DNA of 64,000 bases from JANQMX01 sp965247175 (GCA_965247175.1 OZ252006.1:2356001-2420000), one strand, 5' to 3'; shown: positions 52,204 to 61,738, numbered from the stretch's first letter. Program-made: numbers and translations. The notes: generated by a model not told the origin, from the sequence alone.

Positions 52204-53147
52204 GACTTCAGCCTCGGGTCGAGCAGATGCTGCGCCACGTCGGCCAGGAGATTGATCAAGACGTAGCTGGCGGCGACCACCAGGACACCGCCTTGAACCA
52301 GGAGCAAATCGCGGGTGGAGATTGCCTTGACCAGCATGCGGCCGATGCCGGGCCACTGGAAAACGGTTTCGATGTAGACGGCACCGCCCAGGACGAATCC
52401 CGCCTGAATGCCGAGGACCGGAATCACGCTGACCAGCGCGACCTTGAAAGCATGGCGGTAGATCACCCGCCGCTCGTCGAGGCCCTTTGCCCGCGCCGTG
52501 CGAATGTAGTCCTGACGCAGCACCTCCAGCATCGCCGTGCGTGTCAGGCGCGCGATCACGCCCGTGGCGACCACTGCCAGGGTGACGGCCGGCAAGATCA
52601 AGTGCGCGAGCAGGTCCGGCGGGTCTCCACCGCCATAAATGGCGAACATGCCGCTCGCCGGAAGCAGCTTCCAATTCACCGCAAAGAGGAGGATTAGCAA
52701 CAGCCCGAGCCAAAAAGAGGGCATGGAAAGCCCAATCAGCACGAAAACCGTAATCACCCGGTCGGCCCAGCCGAACTGGCGCACTGCCGAGACGATACCG
52801 GCCAGCAGCCCGAACAGCGAACAGAGAAGCATCGAGGCGCCGGCCAGAACCAAGGTGGCGCCGAAGCGCTCCAGAACCTCGTCGATGACGGGGCGATTGA
52901 GCGTGTAGGATCGCCCGAAATCGCCTTGCAGCAGATTTCCGATCCAGATGACGTACTGCTCGACCAAGGACTTATCGAGCCCGAGTTCCCGGTTGAGCTT
53001 GGCGACGTTCTCGGGAGTCGCGAAGGCACCGAGAATCGCTGTCGCCGGGTCGCCCGGGATCATGGCCATGATCAGAAAGATGATAATGGTCAAGCCGAAC
53101 AGAACCGGGATAGCAGACAGTAGGCGCTTTAGGACATAGAACCCCAT
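52200..53147 (-). CDS. Oligopeptide-type ABC transporter permease (DppB-like)
   Basis: 315 aa from the ATG at 53147 (AGGA 7 nt upstream); a TTG 6 nt earlier is in frame. It shows the DppB pattern: LKRLLSAIPVLFGLTIIIF, PGDPATAILG and the EAA loop DYIRTARAKGLDERRVIYRHA, with about six helices. It forms the channel with the permease half of the fusion protein. It is separated from the binding-protein gene by 122 bp that include a hairpin. Confidence 0.93.
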   Translation of the reverse strand: MGFYVLKRLLSAIPVLFGLTIIIFLIMAMIPGDPATAILGAFATPENVAKLNRELGLDKSLVEQYVIWIGNLLQGDFGRSYTLNRPVIDEVLERFGATLVLAGASMLLCSLFGLLAGIVSAVRQFGWADRVITVFVLIGLSMPSFWLGLLLILLFAVNWKLLPASGMFAIYGGGDPPDLLAHLILPAVTLAVVATGVIARLTRTAMLEVLRQDYIRTARAKGLDERRVIYRHAFKVALVSVIPVLGIQAGFVLGGAVYIETVFQWPGIGRMLVKAISTRDLLLVQGGVLVVAASYVLINLLADVAQHLLDPRLKS

Positions 53148-53219
53148 CCGCAATCCTGCCTATGTCGAACCAAGGGCGGTCGAAGCAACGATCGAGCTCA
53201 ACTGTGTGAGCCGGTGTCC

Positions 53220-53256
53220 GGAAGCCGGCAAGCCCAGTCCCGGCCCACCGGCTTCC
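53220..53256 (-). other. mRNA hairpin between binding-protein and permease genes
   Basis: A perfect 9-bp stem (GGAAGCCGG / CCGGCTTCC) with a 19-nt loop, just after the binding-protein gene on the minus strand. There is no T run. It probably sets higher expression of the binding protein than of the membrane genes. Confidence 0.55.
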
Positions 53257-53269
53257 CAACCGTTCGGTT

Positions 53270-54859
53270 TCAGGACTTCGAGACGCCGGCAAGCAGCAGG
53301 AAGAAGGACGGCTGCAGCTTGAAGCCGGAAACCCGCTCGCTGGTCACCGCGTTCTGCTTCCAGTTTGCGATGAAGGCCCAGGGCGCGTCGTCGCGCACGA
53401 TCTCCTGCATCTCCCGGTACAGCCGCGCGCGCTCGGCTTGATCGGTGGAACGACGGGCCGCCTCCAGTAGCGCGTCAACCTTTGGATTGGAGTAATAGCC
53501 GGAATTGAAGCCGCCCTTGTCGGGAAAGGCGTCGGTGCGCAATGCAAGATAGGGCAGTGTGTCCGGGTCGTTGGTCATCCAGGCCATCTCGGCCATGTCA
53601 GCCTTGCCTGCGAGCCCAGGGTTCACCTTGCCGAGGAAGGTGTTCCATTCGTAGGTCTCGATCTCGACCTCGAACCCGACTTCTGCGAGATCGGCTTGAA
53701 TGGCCGTGCCCATCGGTACCGGGTCGAGCATCCCGGAGCCGCCTTCGGTCACATAGAAGGTGAGCTTCGCGCCCTCGGCACCGGCTTCCTTGATCAGCTT
53801 GCGGGCCTTCTCAGGATCGTGCGGATAGGGCTGGAGACTCTCGTTGTAAGCCCAGGAGAATGCGGGCGGCGTGGGACCGGCAGCCACCTGAGCCGTTCCC
53901 TGGAGAACGTTCTTTACCAGCGACTCCTTGTCGATCGCGTAGTTCACGGCCTGCCGTACCCGCTTGTCGGCAAAGGGGCCCTCCTTGGCGTTCAAGATGA
54001 GAAACCAGACGTGTGGGCCAGCCTGCTCGTGCACGACGTATGCCGCATCGTCGGCGAACGTCGCGACATTGTCTGGCGGCACTTCCACCATCAGGTCGAT
54101 GCCACCCGACAGCATCTCCGCAACCCGCGTGTTGGCGTCTGTGATCGGCCGGAAGACGATCGCCTCGAGCGCTGGCGCGCCACCCCAATAGTCGTCATTG
54201 CGCACGGCGACGACCTTGGCGTTGCTCTCCCATTCGGCAAAACGGAACGGTCCGGTGCCTGAAGGATTGCGTCCGAAGTCTTTGCCGTGCTTCTCGACGG
54301 CCGACGGCGAGACGATAAGCCCTGTCGGATAGGCCAAGTTGGAGAGGAACGGCGCATAGGGTTCGTTCAGGATGAACTCGACGGTCCGCTCATCCTTCGC
54401 GTCCACCGAGTCGATGGCGCTGAAGAAGAACGACAGAGGAAACGGTCCCGTGTCGTGATAGGGATGCGCTTCGTCGAGCATTCGGTCGAAGTTGAACTTC
54501 ACGGCTTGCGCGGTGAGCGGGTTGCCATCGTGAAAGCTGACGCCTTCGCGCAGTGTGAAGGTATAGACCAGGCCGTCGTCGCTGATCGTCCAGGACTCCG
54601 CAAGGGCCGGTTCGACCTCGAGAGTGCCGTCTTTGTAGCGCACCAAGCCATCGTAGATGTTCATGAGAATGCGGAAGTCGTTGACCGCGGTGACCGTCTG
54701 CGGGTCGAGCGATTTCGGTTCCGCGATCTGGCCCACGACCAACACATTGGGTGGGGTTTGGGCCTTCGCTGCCGGCATGCCCAGCACGGCGACCGCCGCC
54801 AGCATAGCCGCTGCAACGACGGCGCGAACGCGCTTCAGCGCACCAAAATCCCTGGTCAT
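53270..54859 (-). CDS. ABC transporter substrate-binding protein (SBP_bac_5, DppA-like)
   Basis: 529 aa with an N-terminal Sec signal (hydrophobic AVVAAAMLAAVAVLGMPAAKA, cleavage near residue 33). The family-5 fold follows: LDPQTVTAVNDFRILMNIYD, LAESWTISDDGLVYTFTLRE, GTGPFRF and VRQAVNYAIDKESLV. It captures peptides or peptide-like molecules in the periplasm. It heads the minus-strand operon (binding protein, permease, fused permease-ATPase, ATPase, GntR). The divergent carbamoylase-like gene suggests N-substituted amino acids as substrates (inference). Confidence 0.92.
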   Translation of the reverse strand: MTRDFGALKRVRAVVAAAMLAAVAVLGMPAAKAQTPPNVLVVGQIAEPKSLDPQTVTAVNDFRILMNIYDGLVRYKDGTLEVEPALAESWTISDDGLVYTFTLREGVSFHDGNPLTAQAVKFNFDRMLDEAHPYHDTGPFPLSFFFSAIDSVDAKDERTVEFILNEPYAPFLSNLAYPTGLIVSPSAVEKHGKDFGRNPSGTGPFRFAEWESNAKVVAVRNDDYWGGAPALEAIVFRPITDANTRVAEMLSGGIDLMVEVPPDNVATFADDAAYVVHEQAGPHVWFLILNAKEGPFADKRVRQAVNYAIDKESLVKNVLQGTAQVAAGPTPPAFSWAYNESLQPYPHDPEKARKLIKEAGAEGAKLTFYVTEGGSGMLDPVPMGTAIQADLAEVGFEVEIETYEWNTFLGKVNPGLAGKADMAEMAWMTNDPDTLPYLALRTDAFPDKGGFNSGYYSNPKVDALLEAARRSTDQAERARLYREMQEIVRDDAPWAFIANWKQNAVTSERVSGFKLQPSFFLLLAGVSKS

Positions 54860-54899
54860 CGCGATGCTCCCTTGTTCTTGCTTGAGCCTCCAAAAATAT

Positions 54900-54948
54900 A
54901 TTTATCATAATAAATTTCTGTGCGCCAAGAATTTCTCATGATAAATTT
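54900..54948. promoter_or_regulatory. Paired 18-bp palindromic operators in a divergent promoter
   Basis: ATTTATCATAATAAATTT (54900-54917) and ATTTCTCATGATAAATTT (54931-54948) agree at 16 of 18 positions, and each is an inverted repeat (ATTTAT-N4-ATAAAT in the first). Their centres are 31 bp apart, close to three helical turns, so two dimers would bind the same DNA face. They lie in the AT-rich gap between the ABC operon and the M20 hydrolase gene. The GntR protein of the ABC operon is the likely ligand. Confidence 0.68.
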
Positions 54949-54976
54949 GCTCTCTTTGTTCTCGCGAAAGGATGAC

Positions 54977-56263
54977 ATGACCGAAAGAGGGGTCCCGACG
55001 CAGGCTTTCCGCCCGACGGTTAACATGGGGCGCCTTCGAGCGCGCTTGACGGAAATCGCCACGTTCGGTGCGGATCCCTCAGGTCAAGGCGTCCATCGTC
55101 TGAGCTTCTCGCCGGCGGACATGGAGGCGCGACGCTGGCTGTGCCGGGAGATGGATGCGATCGGGATGGCGACGCGGCTGGATGCCGTCGGCAATGTCAT
55201 CGGGCGCTGGGATGTCGGCCGAGGCCCGGCGGTTCTTGTGGGTTCGCACTTGGACAGCGTTCCGCACGGCGGCGTCTTCGATGGCGCATTGGGTGTCGTC
55301 GCGGCCCTTGAATGCGTACAGACCTTGATGGATTGCAACATCATGCCGGCTGCGCCGGTCGAGGTCATCGCAACCAGCGAGGAGGAAGGTCGCTTTGGCG
55401 GCATGCTCGGCGCTCAAGCGATGGTCGGCGTTGTGTCCGAGACGTGGCTTCGTTCCACGAGCGATGACCAAGGCAACAAGCTCACCGACGCCATGCGCGC
55501 CGCGGGATTGGACCCTGATGCCTATTGCACCGCCCAGCGGGACCCGCGCGGCGTCAAAGCCTTTCTCGAGCTCCATATCGAACAAGGCCCCGTCCTAGAC
55601 GATGCCGGTCAAGCGGTCGGCATCGTCGAAGGTATTTCCGGCGTCTTCAACTGGGTCGTGGAGATGACGGGCGCTGCAAACCATGCCGGGACTACACCTA
55701 TGGAGCTGCGCCGCGACGCCTTCCGCGGACTTGCGGACTTCGCCAGTGAGATACCGGACATCCTGGCAAATCACGGCACCTCTGCAAGTCGTTTGACGGT
55801 TGGCAAGGTCGAGCTTCAGCCCAACTATCCGCATACCGTACCAGGCCGCGCGGAGTTCACCATCGTCGGACGGGATATGCAGGAAGAGGTTATGTCGGCG
55901 ATCGCCGAAGCCTGCCGCAGCTCTCTCACCGCGGCGGCGGCGCGCAACGACCTTGCCCTGGAAATCAGAGAAACAAGCTGGTTGCCGCCCTCCCCGTGTC
56001 ATCCCCAAATCATCGCGGCATTCAAGCGACAGGCGGCCGCCCTCGGCCTCGAGGCACCGGTGATGCCGAGCGGTGCCGGGCACGACACCCAGTTGATGGC
56101 ACAGCTCACGCGTTCGGGGATGATCTTCGTCGCCAGTTCGGGCGGCGTAAGCCACGCCCCGGAAGAACACAGCGACTGGCCGGACATCGAGGCGGGCACC
56201 AACCTGCTGCTTTACACGCTGCTCGATGTCGCAGGCCAGGAGATGCAAGCCGACCAAGGTTAG
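54977..56263 (+). CDS. M20 zinc hydrolase (N-carbamoyl-amino-acid hydrolase / allantoate amidohydrolase type)
   Basis: 428 aa from the ATG at 54977 (AGGAT upstream); the frame opens earlier within the operator region. Metal and catalytic motifs are VGSHLDSVPHGGVFDGALG, ATSEEEGRFGG, LELHIEQGP and SHAPEEHSD. The dimerisation-domain substrate loop reads NHAGTTPMELRRDA, and PSGAGHDTQ is also present. This is the AmaB/HyuC/AllC pattern. It would release ammonia and CO2 from N-carbamoyl amino acids or allantoate-like compounds. It is divergent from the ABC importer and shares its probable operators. Confidence 0.88.
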   Translation: MTERGVPTQAFRPTVNMGRLRARLTEIATFGADPSGQGVHRLSFSPADMEARRWLCREMDAIGMATRLDAVGNVIGRWDVGRGPAVLVGSHLDSVPHGGVFDGALGVVAALECVQTLMDCNIMPAAPVEVIATSEEEGRFGGMLGAQAMVGVVSETWLRSTSDDQGNKLTDAMRAAGLDPDAYCTAQRDPRGVKAFLELHIEQGPVLDDAGQAVGIVEGISGVFNWVVEMTGAANHAGTTPMELRRDAFRGLADFASEIPDILANHGTSASRLTVGKVELQPNYPHTVPGRAEFTIVGRDMQEEVMSAIAEACRSSLTAAAARNDLALEIRETSWLPPSPCHPQIIAAFKRQAAALGLEAPVMPSGAGHDTQLMAQLTRSGMIFVASSGGVSHAPEEHSDWPDIEAGTNLLLYTLLDVAGQEMQADQG

Positions 56264-56311
56264 CGCAGGACAATCGAATTGCCGGAGACACGGCCAACAA
56301 TGACCTGCCGC

Positions 56312-57304
56312 TCAATCCTTAGAGATGGCCACCGCAGCTAGCAGATCGCCGAGCGCCGATAGACCTGGGAAATGCCGCCCGATCAGGATGCCGGAGATCT
56401 GGGCGCGGTGCTCGACGGGCGGGTTGCCAGTCCGCTGCACGTCGTGAATGCGGGCGATTACCTGGCCAGTTTCGACGGCGGCGCCCAAGTCCACGCAGTA
56501 CTCCACCAAGCCCGCCGCTTCGCTGGTCACGAAGCAGCGTTCGTCCGGCATCTCGAGACGCACCGAGGGCGAGAGCGCGGGTTCGCCGTCCATGATGCCG
56601 GCGTGCTTCAGGACGTTCGCCACGCCGCGCTTGGCAATCGCGACCGTTGTCGCCATCGCACTGCCGCCACCGCCGAGTTCGGTGGACACGAAGACCTTTC
56701 CTAGCTCTTCGGCGGCCGTGTCGTACATGCCGACGTTGTCGATCTCCAACAGCATGACCGAATAGGGCGCGCCAAAGGCCTCCATGGCAGCGACGCAGCG
56801 CGCTTCCTGTGCCTTGTCGGGCAGCACGTGAGCCGCGGCGAAGGGAACGAAGTTCAAGGTCTTGCCGCCGGAATGGATGTCCAGCACGGTGTCGGCCAGC
56901 GGTAGTAGCGAGCGCTGGAAGTAGTCGGCGATCTTCTCCGTCACCGTGCCGTCGGGCCGGCCAGGGAAGATCCGGTTCATGTTGCCGCCGTCGATCGGTG
57001 AGGTGCGCGTGCCCGCCGTGAAGGCCGGGTAGTTCATGGCCGGCACGATGATCACCCGGCCGGAGACCTGATCGACCGGCAGGTTTCGCGCCAGATCGAA
57101 GAGTGCGATCGGGCCCTCGTACTCGTCCCCGTGATTGCCACCGGTCAAGAGCGCCGTAGGGCCGTCACCCCGCTTGATCACGGTGATCGGAATCATGATC
57201 GAGCCCCACGCCGAGAGGTCGTGGGAATGGGGCAGCTTGAGAAAGCCGTGCTGAACGCCGTCGGCTTCGAAGTCCACCGTCGCCGAAATCGGATTTCTGC
57301 GCAT
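56312..57304 (-). CDS. doeB: N-acetyl-L-2,4-diaminobutyrate deacetylase DoeB/EutE
   Basis: 330 aa, aspartoacylase/AstE-like M14 metallohydrolase. The zinc site is in TGGNHGDEYEGP (H-x2-E) and DIHSGG, with GNMNRIFPGRPDGTVTEKIA between. It lies 7 bp downstream of doeA, the same pairing as in ectoine catabolism, where DoeB removes the acetyl group to give 2,4-diaminobutyrate. It is the last gene of the minus-strand ectoine operon; the next steps (DoeC/DoeD) are not in the window. Confidence 0.9.
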   Translation of the reverse strand: MRRNPISATVDFEADGVQHGFLKLPHSHDLSAWGSIMIPITVIKRGDGPTALLTGGNHGDEYEGPIALFDLARNLPVDQVSGRVIIVPAMNYPAFTAGTRTSPIDGGNMNRIFPGRPDGTVTEKIADYFQRSLLPLADTVLDIHSGGKTLNFVPFAAAHVLPDKAQEARCVAAMEAFGAPYSVMLLEIDNVGMYDTAAEELGKVFVSTELGGGGSAMATTVAIAKRGVANVLKHAGIMDGEPALSPSVRLEMPDERCFVTSEAAGLVEYCVDLGAAVETGQVIARIHDVQRTGNPPVEHRAQISGILIGRHFPGLSALGDLLAAVAISKD

Positions 57305-57311
57305 GCCCGGC

Positions 57312-58493
57312 TCAGTCCTTGACGAAGAGCTTGCGTGGGTAGTCGGTCAGGCATTCCACGCCGTTTTCGGTGATGACGATGCTCTCGGTCGTTTCGAAGC
57401 CCCAGTCGTCCATCCACAAACCCGTCATGAAATGAAACGTCATGCCTGGCTGAAGCACGGTCGTATCGCCCAGCCTGAGGCTCATGGTGCGCTCGCCCCA
57501 GTCCGGCGGGTAGCTGAGGCCGATGGGATAGCCGGTGCGGTTGTCTTTTTCGATGCCGTGTCGTTTCAAGACACCGAAGAAGGCCTTCGCAATGTCCTCG
57601 CAGGTGTTGCCTGGCCGGGCCGCCTCCAGGCCCGCCTCCATGCCTTCCAGCACCGCCGTCTCGGCGTTGAGGAAAGTCTCGGTCGGCCGGCCAAGAAAGA
57701 TGGTACGTGACAACGGGCAATTGTAGCGTCGGTAGCAGCCGCCGAGCTCGAAGAAGGTGCCCTCACCCCGCTCGAAGGGACGGTCATCCCAGGTGAGGTG
57801 CGGTGCCGCTGCATCGCTGCCCGACGGCAGCAGCGGCACGATCGCCGGATAGTCACCCCAATAGCCGTTCGCCCCTCGAATACCAGAACGGTAGATCTCC
57901 CCGACCAGCTCGTTCTTAGGCAACCCGGGTTCGATCAACTCGAACACCTTCGCATGCATGACTTCGACGATGCGCGCCGCGCTCCTCAGGTAGTCAAGCT
58001 CCTGCTCGGATTTGACCGCCCTTTGCCAGTTCACCAGGCCGGTTGCGTCTTTGAAGGTCGCGTTGGGGAGCTCTTGCTGGAGGGTCTCGAGACAGGTCGC
58101 CGAGAAATAGTAGTTGTCCTTCTCCACGCCGATCGCCGCCTTCGACCAACCCTGCTCCTCGATGAGGCGGGAGAGGTGTTCCATCGGGTGGCGCTCGGCC
58201 GACATGACATAATGGTCGGGGTAGCCGACGATCCGGTCGTGGTCCATGAAGACGGTGCGCTTTGCACCATTGGCGTCCTGGCCGCGGCCGTACCATATTG
58301 GATCTCCGTCGCCGCTCAGCAGAACGCATTGGTGCACGTAGAACGACCAGCCGTCGTATCCGGTGAGCCAAGCCATGTTGGAGGGATCTGTCGCGATCAG
58401 AAGCTCTATCCCGGCGCGCTCCATGGCCGCCCGGGTCTTGGCGATTCGCGCGGCGTACTCCTCGGGCGCGAAGTTCGGTTGTGCTTGCTTCAT
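57312..58493 (-). CDS. doeA: Ectoine hydrolase DoeA/EutD (M24 family)
   Basis: 393 aa from the ATG at 58493 (GGAGG upstream); an in-frame GTG lies 15 nt earlier. It shows the creatinase/prolidase-like pita-bread fold pattern (NMAWLTGYDGWSFYVHQ; FELGGCYRRYNCPLSRTIFLG; GLSYPPDWGER; FETTESIVITENG). It opens the ectoine ring to N-acetyl-diaminobutyrate. Identification rests on the family pattern plus the complete eut/ueh neighbourhood. Confidence 0.92.
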   Translation of the reverse strand: MKQAQPNFAPEEYAARIAKTRAAMERAGIELLIATDPSNMAWLTGYDGWSFYVHQCVLLSGDGDPIWYGRGQDANGAKRTVFMDHDRIVGYPDHYVMSAERHPMEHLSRLIEEQGWSKAAIGVEKDNYYFSATCLETLQQELPNATFKDATGLVNWQRAVKSEQELDYLRSAARIVEVMHAKVFELIEPGLPKNELVGEIYRSGIRGANGYWGDYPAIVPLLPSGSDAAAPHLTWDDRPFERGEGTFFELGGCYRRYNCPLSRTIFLGRPTETFLNAETAVLEGMEAGLEAARPGNTCEDIAKAFFGVLKRHGIEKDNRTGYPIGLSYPPDWGERTMSLRLGDTTVLQPGMTFHFMTGLWMDDWGFETTESIVITENGVECLTDYPRKLFVKD

Positions 58494-58511
58494 GCTTCCC
58501 TCCGGCACCGA

Positions 58512-59504
58512 TCAAGCTTGGAACTCGGTCCCGACACCCCGCGCTTGCGCCCTGTTGCGAGCCAGCGTGGCGATGGCCGTGTCCTGCACGCCGGTTCCCG
58601 TCAAATCGCAGAGTGTTGTCGCTTGGGGATTGGGCCGCCCGGGCACCAGACCCGCGATCACTCGGCCCAACTCCGGATAGCGCTGATCCGGAGCAACAAG
58701 CCCCGCGGCCAAGGCATGATGCAGCTCCCCCAGTCGCTCGCATTGGCTCTGCCGGTCGCAGACATAGGCATCCGCAGCGACCAGCGCCGCCGGGGCGATC
58801 TCGTTCTTGTAGTCGGCGTCCGAGCCCATCGCCGTGATGTGGAGGCCCGACTTGAGATGACGGGACTCGATCAGCGGCGCAGTGGCCGGCGTCGTGGTCA
58901 CGACGACATCGCTCTGATCGGTGAGTTGATCGAGGTCGGCGCTGAGTGTCACCTCCATGCCCAACTCGGCCGATAGCTCAGCGGCGCAGGCCGCGGCCTT
59001 CTCGGTATCGCGCGCCCAAAGGCACGCCGTCTCGATCGGCCGGACCAAGCTCAGGGCTTTGAGCTGGAGGCGGGCCTGCTGGCCCGAGCCGACAATCCCG
59101 GCACGACAGGCATCCTCCCGCGCGAGCCATTTGGCGGCCACGGCGCCGGCCGCGGCGGTGCGCACGTCAGTCAGGTAGCCGTTGTCCAGCAGAAGCGCTT
59201 CGACCAAGCCCGTCTTCGCGCTGAACACCACCATCAAGCCATTCAGGCTGGGTAGGCCCAGCTTGGGATTGTCGAAGAAACCCGGGCTCATCTTCATCGC
59301 AAAGGAGTCGAGCCCAGGAACGTAAGCCGTCTTCACGTCCACTTCGCCGTTGGCATCGGCGATCTCCAAATGGAGGATCGGCGGCATGACGACTGGTTTC
59401 GTCGCTAGGGCCAAGAAGGCCTCCTCGACGCAGGCGACCACAGATACATCGAGCGGCACCAGGCTTCGGAGTTCGGCTTCGGTGAGGATGCTGATCTTTG
59501 GCAT
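58512..59504 (-). CDS. eutC: Ornithine cyclodeaminase-family protein EutC
   Basis: 330 aa. OCD/mu-crystallin fold: LTEAELRSLVPLD at the N-terminus and an NAD(P) loop AGIVGSGQQARLQLKALS near residue 135. FAMKMSPGFFDNPKLGLPSLNG carries the substrate Lys region. In ectoine clusters this gene (eutC) accompanies doeA/eutD, with a still debated role that includes possible hydroxyectoine side-chain processing. It lies 18 bp upstream of doeA. Confidence 0.88.
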   Translation of the reverse strand: MPKISILTEAELRSLVPLDVSVVACVEEAFLALATKPVVMPPILHLEIADANGEVDVKTAYVPGLDSFAMKMSPGFFDNPKLGLPSLNGLMVVFSAKTGLVEALLLDNGYLTDVRTAAAGAVAAKWLAREDACRAGIVGSGQQARLQLKALSLVRPIETACLWARDTEKAAACAAELSAELGMEVTLSADLDQLTDQSDVVVTTTPATAPLIESRHLKSGLHITAMGSDADYKNEIAPAALVAADAYVCDRQSQCERLGELHHALAAGLVAPDQRYPELGRVIAGLVPGRPNPQATTLCDLTGTGVQDTAIATLARNRAQARGVGTEFQA

Positions 59505-59537
59505 AGCTGTCTTCTTGTTCCTTCTGGCGCGGCCGCC

Positions 59538-60563
59538 TTACCCTGTCGTCACGTCGACGTCTTCTCCGGAGACGATGCGGTGGTGCAGATTCATATCGAT
59601 GTTGCCGCCGCTCACGATGACAGCCGTCACACCACTGTCTGTCACTCGGCCAGAGAGCAGCGCAGCGATGCCGACAGCTCCGGACCCTTCGATAATCTGC
59701 CTTTCCTCCCAGTAAGCATGCCGAATGCCCCGGGCGATCTCGGCTTCACTGACCAGAACCAACTCGTCCACCAGATCGCGAACCAGGGCGAAGGTATAGC
59801 GGTTCGTGAGCCCGATACCGCCACCCAGGGAGTCCGCGAGCGTCGGCAGCTCCGGGACGGAAACCGGCCGGCCTGCGCGCTGGCATTCGTACATCGCGGC
59901 GCCCCGCTCCATGGTGACGCCGACGATGCGAACACTCGGCTTGAGCGCCTTTGCAGCCAAGGCGACACCGGCGATCAACCCTCCGCCGGAAACAGGCACC
60001 AGTAGCGTTTCGATCTCGGGCAGAACCTCGAGAATCTCCAGTCCCAGCGTCCCCTGGCCGGCGATGATGTCCGTATGGTCGAAGGGCGGCAGCATGGTCA
60101 TGCCCTCCTCCTCCACCAGTCGATCGACTTCGACTTGGGCGTCGTCCTGCGAGTGACCGACGATCCGGACCTCGGCGCCTAAGGCCTCTATGCCTTCGAC
60201 CTTATTCTGCGGCACCAAGCTCGACATGCAGATGATGCAGCGGAGTCCGGCCTCCTTCGCCGCATGCGCCAGCCCTCGGCCATGGTTTCCGGTGGAGACT
60301 CCGACGACCCCGCGCTCCTGCTCGGCGCTCGTGAGGCTCAGAATGGCGTTGGTGGCACCGCGCAGCTTGAACGAACCGGTGATCTGCTGCTGCTCCAACT
60401 TCAGCCACACGGCCGCCCCTGTCGCCGTCGTGAGTGACGGGGACTGTACCAAGGCAGTTGCGCGAAGCCGGCCAGCAATGCGTTCGCGCGCGTGCTGTAC
60501 ATCGGCGAAGCTCGGACAAGAGTCGCGCGGCTTGCGTTCATCCGAAAGAGGCGCCCGGGACAT
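59538..60563 (-). CDS. eutB: PLP-dependent threonine dehydratase-like protein EutB
   Basis: 341 aa from the ATG at 60563. It has the fold-type II PLP lysine in ITGSFKLRGATNA, GVSTGNHGRGLAHAA, the Gly-rich phosphate loop VPVSGGGLIAG and a C-terminal IVSGGNID. It resembles serine/threonine dehydratases without the ACT regulatory domain. In the ectoine cluster it is thought to act on the hydroxylated intermediate. The eutA stop lies 2 bp upstream of its start. Confidence 0.88.
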   Translation of the reverse strand: MSRAPLSDERKPRDSCPSFADVQHARERIAGRLRATALVQSPSLTTATGAAVWLKLEQQQITGSFKLRGATNAILSLTSAEQERGVVGVSTGNHGRGLAHAAKEAGLRCIICMSSLVPQNKVEGIEALGAEVRIVGHSQDDAQVEVDRLVEEEGMTMLPPFDHTDIIAGQGTLGLEILEVLPEIETLLVPVSGGGLIAGVALAAKALKPSVRIVGVTMERGAAMYECQRAGRPVSVPELPTLADSLGGGIGLTNRYTFALVRDLVDELVLVSEAEIARGIRHAYWEERQIIEGSGAVGIAALLSGRVTDSGVTAVIVSGGNIDMNLHHRIVSGEDVDVTTG

Positions 60564-60565
60564 TC

Positions 60566-61327
60566 TCAGTGTTTCTCCAAGATCCGGCCGTAGCCGGAGA
60601 TTGCGCGCTGGCAACCGGCCTCCCGAAGCGTGTTCCAGAACATCGCTTGATTGCTGGTGACCACCGGAATGCCCAAGCGGTCCTCAATCGCTGCGGCAAC
60701 CGATACGGCCCGCAAGGCGGTGCATGAGACGAACAGCGCCTCGGCCTCGGGGTGACGCACATCCAGGGCTGCTTCAAGGATTGAATCCGGACGAACGCGG
60801 GCGATCTCGCGATCGTCCGAAAGCCCAAAGCAGCTCGCGTTGAGAATCCGCAAGCCACCGCTTTCGAAGTAGCCGATCAGATGATCCGTCACGCTTTGTG
60901 TGTAGGGCGTGAGCACACTCAGCTTTGCTGCACCGAGCTTCGTCAGCGCGGCGAAGGTGGCAGAGGTTGGGGTGATCACCGGGACATCGGGTTTCGCGGC
61001 CCTTATGGCCTGGCTGATCATACGATCTCCAATCAGCGCAGAGGCCGCCGTGCAAGCATAGGCGATGGCGTCGAGAGGTTCGCCCGGCAGAATCAATGCC
61101 GCCGCCTCGGTCAAGAGCGGCGACATGGCCAACAGGGTTTCTTCGGTGGTCGGATTGGCGAAGGCAACTCGGTTGGCATAGATCGCCAGGTCCTCCCCTG
61201 GCGACATCGCAGCGAAATCGCGCTCAGTGGTGTGGTCCGTCGCCAGAGCGATAAGGCCGATGCGCCAAAGAGCGGGGCGCAGCTCAAGCCTCGTCGGCTG
61301 CTCGAGCAAAGCTGTCATGCTGTCCAT
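60566..61327 (-). CDS. eutA: Asp/Glu racemase-family protein EutA (maleate isomerase-like)
   Basis: 253 aa. It shows the two catalytic cysteines of the fold, in AIAYACTAASAL and ALFVSCTALRAV. This is the arylmalonate decarboxylase/maleate cis-trans isomerase branch. It is the first gene of the minus-strand eut/doe operon, immediately across the 411-bp divergent region from the ectoine TRAP transporter. A role in hydroxyectoine epimerisation has been proposed for EutA, but its reaction is not settled. Confidence 0.88.
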   Translation of the reverse strand: MDSMTALLEQPTRLELRPALWRIGLIALATDHTTERDFAAMSPGEDLAIYANRVAFANPTTEETLLAMSPLLTEAAALILPGEPLDAIAYACTAASALIGDRMISQAIRAAKPDVPVITPTSATFAALTKLGAAKLSVLTPYTQSVTDHLIGYFESGGLRILNASCFGLSDDREIARVRPDSILEAALDVRHPEAEALFVSCTALRAVSVAAAIEDRLGIPVVTSNQAMFWNTLREAGCQRAISGYGRILEKH

Positions 61328-61738
61328 TGTTCACCGCTCTCTCTTACCCTCCCCACCGGCATGCTCATAGAGTCAACCACATCAGACATACACTTCTATG
61401 CACTCGACTCCCCCTTTGCTTCACAAGAAGCTCGTTCAACCCGCACCGAGAACCAATCTTAAGAGCCAAGAAAACAGCAGGGCAACTGCAAATTTATTGC
61501 GGCGAGCGAGCGGAGATCGGCAAGAGAATTGCGATGCTGGACGCTCCAACGCTCGCGGCCCTCGCCTAGCCCTGGAATTAGATATATATCTCTTGTTGAG
61601 TTGAATAGCAAAGCTGTGGTACTAAGGGAAGACCGACAAGCGCGCCACGCGTGTCGGCATGCGTACGAAACCGAATCCCCTCGGAGCGTGGCTGAAGCAC
61701 AGCCAGCGCCGCGGGCTTCACGGAACAGGGAGCAAACA
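61328..61738. promoter_or_regulatory. Divergent control region between eutA and uehA
   Basis: This 411-bp gap must hold promoters for both halves of the ectoine cluster. A 12-bp palindrome AGATATATATCT lies at 61580-61591. Just right of it TTGAGT (61596-61601) and TACTAA (61620-61625), 18 bp apart, make a weak candidate promoter for uehA. No regulator gene (EnuR or AsnC-type) is present in the window, so the binding protein is unknown. No convincing gene is present. Confidence 0.4.
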
